DNA from: Mediterraneibacter hominis | GTDB lineage: Bacteria; Bacillota; Clostridia; Lachnospirales; Lachnospiraceae | Direction of reading: 5' to 3' | NCBI RefSeq assembly: GCF_014287475.1 | Contig: NZ_JACOPF010000002.1 | Coordinates: 620,001 to 684,000 of the forward strand | DNA length: 64,000 bases | Part shown: piece after piece, positions 60,598 to 64,000 of the stretch | How the letters are laid out: each line of letters begins with the position of its first letter | How positions within the stretch are numbered: the stretch's first letter is position 1 | Made by a program: the position numbers and the translations under genes | Notes under the pieces: model-generated | The model's input: the letters and a program-made list of their open reading frames with translations, nothing else | The model's database searches: none | What the model was told of the DNA's origin: nothing

Positions 60598-60620
60598 GTT
60601 TACAACACGTTTACAACAAA
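60598..60620 (+). repeat. Attachment site attR core (23 bp)
   Basis: Identical to attL at 16423-16445. Host DNA resumes after it; the insertion point lies in an intergenic region just before the promoter area of the ABC export genes. Confidence 0.9.
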
Positions 60621-60655
60621 AAATGCCGGAAATGGCGTAAAATCGTTTAAAAAAC

Positions 60656-60708
60656 TTAAGAAATTCTTAAATAAATTCCCATACAAATATTTCAATCTTT
60701 TCTATAGA
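60656..60708 (+). promoter_or_regulatory. Palindrome and -10 box before the ABC export operon
   Basis: TTAAGAAATTCTTAA (60656-60670) is a 15-bp palindrome. TATAGA (60703-60708) can be a -10 box without a good -35, as at promoters activated by response regulators. The string CTTAAGAAATTC also occurs at 16280-16291 on the other side of the prophage. Confidence 0.35.
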
Positions 60709-60773
60709 CTGGAAAAGGAGTAAATACCCGAAACAAAAAAATTAGGAAAAAGAAAAGGTGAAGGAGGGGCGGT

Positions 60774-61484
60774 GTGAAAAAAGTCATAGAAGTGAAAAAC
60801 CTATATAAGCTATACCGTGTCGGGGACTCTGCTGTACGGGCATTAGACGGGGTGAACTTTGAGATATACGAAGGAGAATTCTGCGCTATAGTCGGAACCT
60901 CCGGTTCCGGGAAATCCACACTTTTGAATATGCTGGCGGGGCTGGAGAAGCCGACGAAAGGTGAGATCGTGATAGACGGACAGCATATAGAGGGATTGAA
61001 AGAAGATGAATTAGTTAAATTTAGAAGAGAAAATGTGGGATTTATTTTTCAGTCCTTTCACTTAATCGGAACGATGACTGCATTGGAAAATGTCGCTCTG
61101 CCGTTAAGCTTCAGAGGGGAAGCACGAGATATCCGTTTGAAAAAAGCAGATAGGATGTTGAATCTTATGAGTCTTAAGAAGCATAAGAAGCACATGCCAA
61201 ATCAAATGTCAGGTGGACAGCAGCAAAGAGTGGGAGTGGCGCGCGCACTTGTGACAGATCCCAAAATTATATTTGCTGACGAGCCTACAGGTAATCTGGA
61301 CTCGCATACCTCGGAAGAAGTCATGCGGCTGATGCAAAAAATTGTGCAGGAACAGAAACGGACGCTTGTCATGGTAACACACGACAATCACCTCGCAGAA
61401 TACGCGGACAGAGTGTTCCATATTATAGATGGGAAAATTGTAAAGATAGAAAACTTAGGAGGGAAACACCATGAAACTGATTAA
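60774..61484 (+). CDS. ABC transporter ATP-binding protein (MacB/LolD type)
   Basis: 236 residues. Walker A GTSGSGKSTLLN, Q-loop FIFQSFHLI, signature MSGGQQQRVGVARAL, Walker B IIFADEPTGNLD, His in VTHDN. It energises the FtsX/MacB-type permease encoded two genes on. GTG 60774 follows GAAGGAGGGGCG. Confidence 0.93.
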   Translation: MKKVIEVKNLYKLYRVGDSAVRALDGVNFEIYEGEFCAIVGTSGSGKSTLLNMLAGLEKPTKGEIVIDGQHIEGLKEDELVKFRRENVGFIFQSFHLIGTMTALENVALPLSFRGEARDIRLKKADRMLNLMSLKKHKKHMPNQMSGGQQQRVGVARALVTDPKIIFADEPTGNLDSHTSEEVMRLMQKIVQEQKRTLVMVTHDNHLAEYADRVFHIIDGKIVKIENLGGKHHETD

Positions 61485-62997
61485 AAGGACAGTGAGCCTG
61501 CTCTGCGCGGCTTTATTGATGGCAGGAATATTTGCGCCGGCGGGAGTCAGAGCGGGAGATACAGCGATTCCGCAGATTAAACTTTCTGTGGGAAAAGGGC
61601 AGAGTACGCCTACATATAAGGCGGGCGAGAAGGTGAAACTGGAACTTAACATATCAAATCAAGGGGAAGCGCCGGCGAAAAATGTGACGGTAACGCCTGT
61701 CCTCGAAGATGCGGCGTCCTGGCCGTTTGACATCGACAGCATGAATTATGAACGGGAGTTGGAAGAAATACCGGCAGGAGGAGAGCCAAAAACCGTATCC
61801 TGGGACTTTCAGGTGCGCTCAGATGTAGAGAGCAAATCTTACCCATTGAATTTTACGATCACATATGAAGACGACTCAAATTTATTTAAAGAGAACAAGT
61901 ATGTCTATGTAAAAACCGTTGCAGAACAGACAGAGGAGCAGGGCGAAACGCAAAACGGCGGAGCAGGTGAACCGTCGGGAACAGGAGATGAAGGAAGCGG
62001 CATACAGACATACGGAACGGACGACGGCGGCATAGTCAACGGCGATCCTGTAGTATCGGGCGGCGGTTCCGGGAACGCATCCGTACCTCGTGTCATTGTG
62101 ACCGGGTTCAGTACAGAACCAGGGGAAGTGAATGCAGGAAGTGACTTCAAGCTGGTGGTGCATATAAAGAATACAGCGTCATGGACAGGAGTATCTAACA
62201 TGCTGTTTGATTTCCAGGCTCCGTCTTCTGGTACAGAAGCAGCGGCGGAAGCGCCTGCCTTTCTTCCATCTTCCGGGTCTAGCTCTGTTTATTTGGAGAA
62301 TATTCCGGCAGGGGAGACAAGGGATATTGAAATTGATTTGAATGCAAGGGCGGACTTGGTACAGAAGCCGTACAGCATCGCAATGTCGATGAAATACGAG
62401 GATGGAAGCCAGACGCAATACGAGGGAAATTCCAGTCTGGCAATACCAGTAAAACAAGCGGCAAGGTTCGAATTTAGTGAGATTAAGGCTGCCCCCGAAA
62501 GTATTGCAGTGGGGGAAGAGGCGAATATCACCTGTAGCTTATATAATACAGGGCGGATTAAATTATATAATGTAAAGGCGAAATTTCAAGGAGACGGGAT
62601 CGAAGGCGATGAAATCTTTATAGGAAATCTGGAATCAGGAGCGACAGGAACAATTGACGGGATTGTGACAGGCACCTCTGAGACAACAGAAAATGCCAAA
62701 TGTAAAATGGTGGTAAGTTATGAAGACGAAGCAGGAAAAGCATCTACAGTAGAAAAAGAATTCTCCCTGGGAGTGACTGCACAGGCAGAACCGGCAGATA
62801 TGTCGGCAATGATGCCGCAGGAAGATGAAAAAGGATTTCCCCTCCTGCCTATCCTTTTGATTGTTCTGCTTCTGGTGATCGCAGTTATAGTGGTGATAGT
62901 CATTAAGGTGAGAAAGAAAAAGAAGACAGTCATGGAAGAGGAGGAGTTGTTAGATGAGGTGGACCGATTTATTGAGGATGAGCATATCGAGCCTTAG
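61471..62997 (+). CDS. Secreted, membrane-anchored protein with CARDB-like domains
   Basis: 508 residues. A signal peptide (about 1-28, ending VRAGD), two or three beta-sandwich modules of the CARDB/NEW3 kind (ISNQGEAPAKNVTVTPVLED, HIKNTASWTGVSNM, LYNTGRIKLYNVKAKF), a Gly/Ser/Glu-rich linker at about 155-200, and a C-terminal membrane helix (about 455-480) with a short acidic inner tail. Overlaps the ATPase gene by 14 bases. Probably an extracellular partner of the transporter. Confidence 0.82.
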   Translation: MKLIKRTVSLLCAALLMAGIFAPAGVRAGDTAIPQIKLSVGKGQSTPTYKAGEKVKLELNISNQGEAPAKNVTVTPVLEDAASWPFDIDSMNYERELEEIPAGGEPKTVSWDFQVRSDVESKSYPLNFTITYEDDSNLFKENKYVYVKTVAEQTEEQGETQNGGAGEPSGTGDEGSGIQTYGTDDGGIVNGDPVVSGGGSGNASVPRVIVTGFSTEPGEVNAGSDFKLVVHIKNTASWTGVSNMLFDFQAPSSGTEAAAEAPAFLPSSGSSSVYLENIPAGETRDIEIDLNARADLVQKPYSIAMSMKYEDGSQTQYEGNSSLAIPVKQAARFEFSEIKAAPESIAVGEEANITCSLYNTGRIKLYNVKAKFQGDGIEGDEIFIGNLESGATGTIDGIVTGTSETTENAKCKMVVSYEDEAGKASTVEKEFSLGVTAQAEPADMSAMMPQEDEKGFPLLPILLIVLLLVIAVIVVIVIKVRKKKKTVMEEEELLDEVDRFIEDEHIEP

Positions 62998-64000
62998 GCG
63001 CCGGAAGCTTCGTACATTTCTGACAATTCTCGGCGTGGTAATCGGAACGGCCTCGATTGTGGTGATGATTTCCCTTGGACTTGGCATGCAGGAATCTGTG
63101 TACAGAGAAATCGAACAGTCTGGGGGGATGACAAGTTTGACTGTCACAGGAAAGCAGACTGATACTGGTATGTACAGTTCTTCTTTGGGAAGTGAGGAGG
63201 AGTCAGATAAATATATTACAGATGAAGTGATTGCGCAGCTAAGGGAGATGGAACATGTAAAAAGCGCCGAGCCGGTTCTCAGTCTGAATGCAGTCGCCCT
63301 GAAAGGAAAATATATCGGCTACCTGGAATTAAGGGGAATGACACCGGAAGGATTAAAACAGTTGAAAATGGATCTGGCGCCGGGCGGAACGCTCCCAGAT
63401 CCGGACAGCCAGAATTTAGATCTTGTAGTGGGAAACGGGGTTATCCAGTCCTTCTATGAAGAATCTACAGGCAAGGGCTACTGGGATACGGGCGAGTTGC
63501 CGGATATTGATTTTATGAAAGACCAGATGTTTCTTATCCTGGATGAAAGTACCTATTTTCAGTCTCAGGAGAACACAGATATGGGAACCGGTAGCGAAAA
63601 CGGGGAAAATGTACAGAATGGTGGCGCAGCTTCTGCTCTAAAGAAAACAGCCAAAAAATATGTGGTAAAGGCAAGTGGAGTAATAGAGGGAGACATTAAT
63701 GCATATAACGCGAACTATTATTACGTATACTGTGATTTGGACACATTAAAAGAGATGCTGAAAAAAGAATTCAGAGGAAGTGTGATTCCTGGACAGCCAA
63801 GTACGAAGTCAGGGAAACCTTACAGCAAGTTTGTGTATTCTTCGGCAACCGTACAGGCGGATGACATGGAGGAAGTAGATGCGCTTTCAGCACAGATACG
63901 GGAGATGGGCTACAATGTATCAACAAATGCAGAGTATATGGAAAGCATGAAAAAGCAGTTTGCAATGGTGCAGGCGGTGCTGGGAGGTATTGGTGCGGTA
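62954..64000 (+). CDS. MacB/FtsX-type ABC transporter permease, cut by window end
   Basis: 349 codons are visible. N-terminal cytoplasmic segment and first membrane helix (FLTILGVVIGTASIVVMISL), then the large extracellular MacB-PCD-like domain. At the window edge a second hydrophobic part begins (AMVQAVLGGIGAV). ATG 62954 overlaps the previous gene by 44 bases and has GAGGAGG in front. Together with the two upstream genes it forms a three-part export or signalling system. Confidence 0.88.
   Translation, partial: MRWTDLLRMSISSLRRRKLRTFLTILGVVIGTASIVVMISLGLGMQESVYREIEQSGGMTSLTVTGKQTDTGMYSSSLGSEEESDKYITDEVIAQLREMEHVKSAEPVLSLNAVALKGKYIGYLELRGMTPEGLKQLKMDLAPGGTLPDPDSQNLDLVVGNGVIQSFYEESTGKGYWDTGELPDIDFMKDQMFLILDESTYFQSQENTDMGTGSENGENVQNGGAASALKKTAKKYVVKASGVIEGDINAYNANYYYVYCDLDTLKEMLKKEFRGSVIPGQPSTKSGKPYSKFVYSSATVQADDMEEVDALSAQIREMGYNVSTNAEYMESMKKQFAMVQAVLGGIGAV

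Larger units (their letters stand above)
16423..60620. mobile_element. Complete temperate siphophage prophage, about 44.2 kb
   Basis: It is bounded by an identical 23-bp direct repeat at 16423-16445 and 60598-60620. It contains in order: integrase and lysogeny genes (leftward), early regulation and replication, late regulator, packaging, head, tail, a tail-fibre switching module, and lysis. All essential modules are present without visible frameshifts, so it is probably inducible (inference). The portal, MuF and PBSX-type terminase, long tape measure and Dit/Tal genes indicate a long non-contractile tail. Confidence 0.93.

Overview
The window is low-to-moderate GC Firmicutes DNA. Gene families, strong GGAGG ribosome binding sites and the phage gene content point to a gut Clostridia, most likely Lachnospiraceae (inference; no taxonomic marker was searched). 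It holds two stretches of host chromosome around one complete, apparently intact temperate siphophage prophage.

Left host part (1-16422): the end of an ABC ATPase, a large FtsX-type permease with an extracellular coiled coil, and a response regulator/histidine kinase pair. These are followed by hisH-hisF, ung and convergent deoC. Next comes a ribose/fucose-type sugar operon (PfkB kinase, RbsD/FucU mutarotase, binding lipoprotein, double ATPase, permease) with LacI/CcpA-type operators, then a LacI-family regulator, tRNA-Gly(CCC) and a GNAT acetyltransferase.

Prophage (16423-60620, about 44.2 kb), bounded by an identical 23-bp repeat. The leftward block carries integrase, a type I toxin/antisense-RNA module, an ImmA-like protease and a CI-like repressor. 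The rightward early block carries a Cro-like protein, small genes, a PC4-like ssDNA-binding protein, DUF2800 and DUF2815 proteins, DNA polymerase A, a VapE-type primase/helicase, an iteron-like putative origin, a VRR-NUC nuclease and a SNF2 helicase. Accessory genes follow (PP-loop protein, late regulator, Dam methylase). Packaging and head genes are next, then an accessory island in the late operon with two copies of a conserved three-hairpin RNA motif, Rha and ORF6N antirepressors, a ribbon-helix-helix protein and a GIY-YIG-like protein. Then come scaffold, capsid, connectors, tail tube, chaperones, tape measure, a lipoprotein moron, Dit, Tal, a BppU-like protein and a collagen-like tail fibre, and last the lysis genes.

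The most striking system is at 55386-58207. The tail fibre has a constant N-terminus followed by four alternative C-terminal cassettes, A (expressed), B, C and D. They lie in two tail-to-tail pairs that flank a dedicated tyrosine recombinase. All four begin with the same codon-aligned core TTAAATGATAAT, which forms a dyad around the asymmetric spacer AATGA. Any inversion between opposed sites would therefore keep the reading frame. This looks like a shufflon-type switch of the receptor-binding tip.

Right host part (60621-64000): an ATPase, a secreted membrane-anchored protein and a MacB-like permease (cut by the window edge) of another ABC export system.
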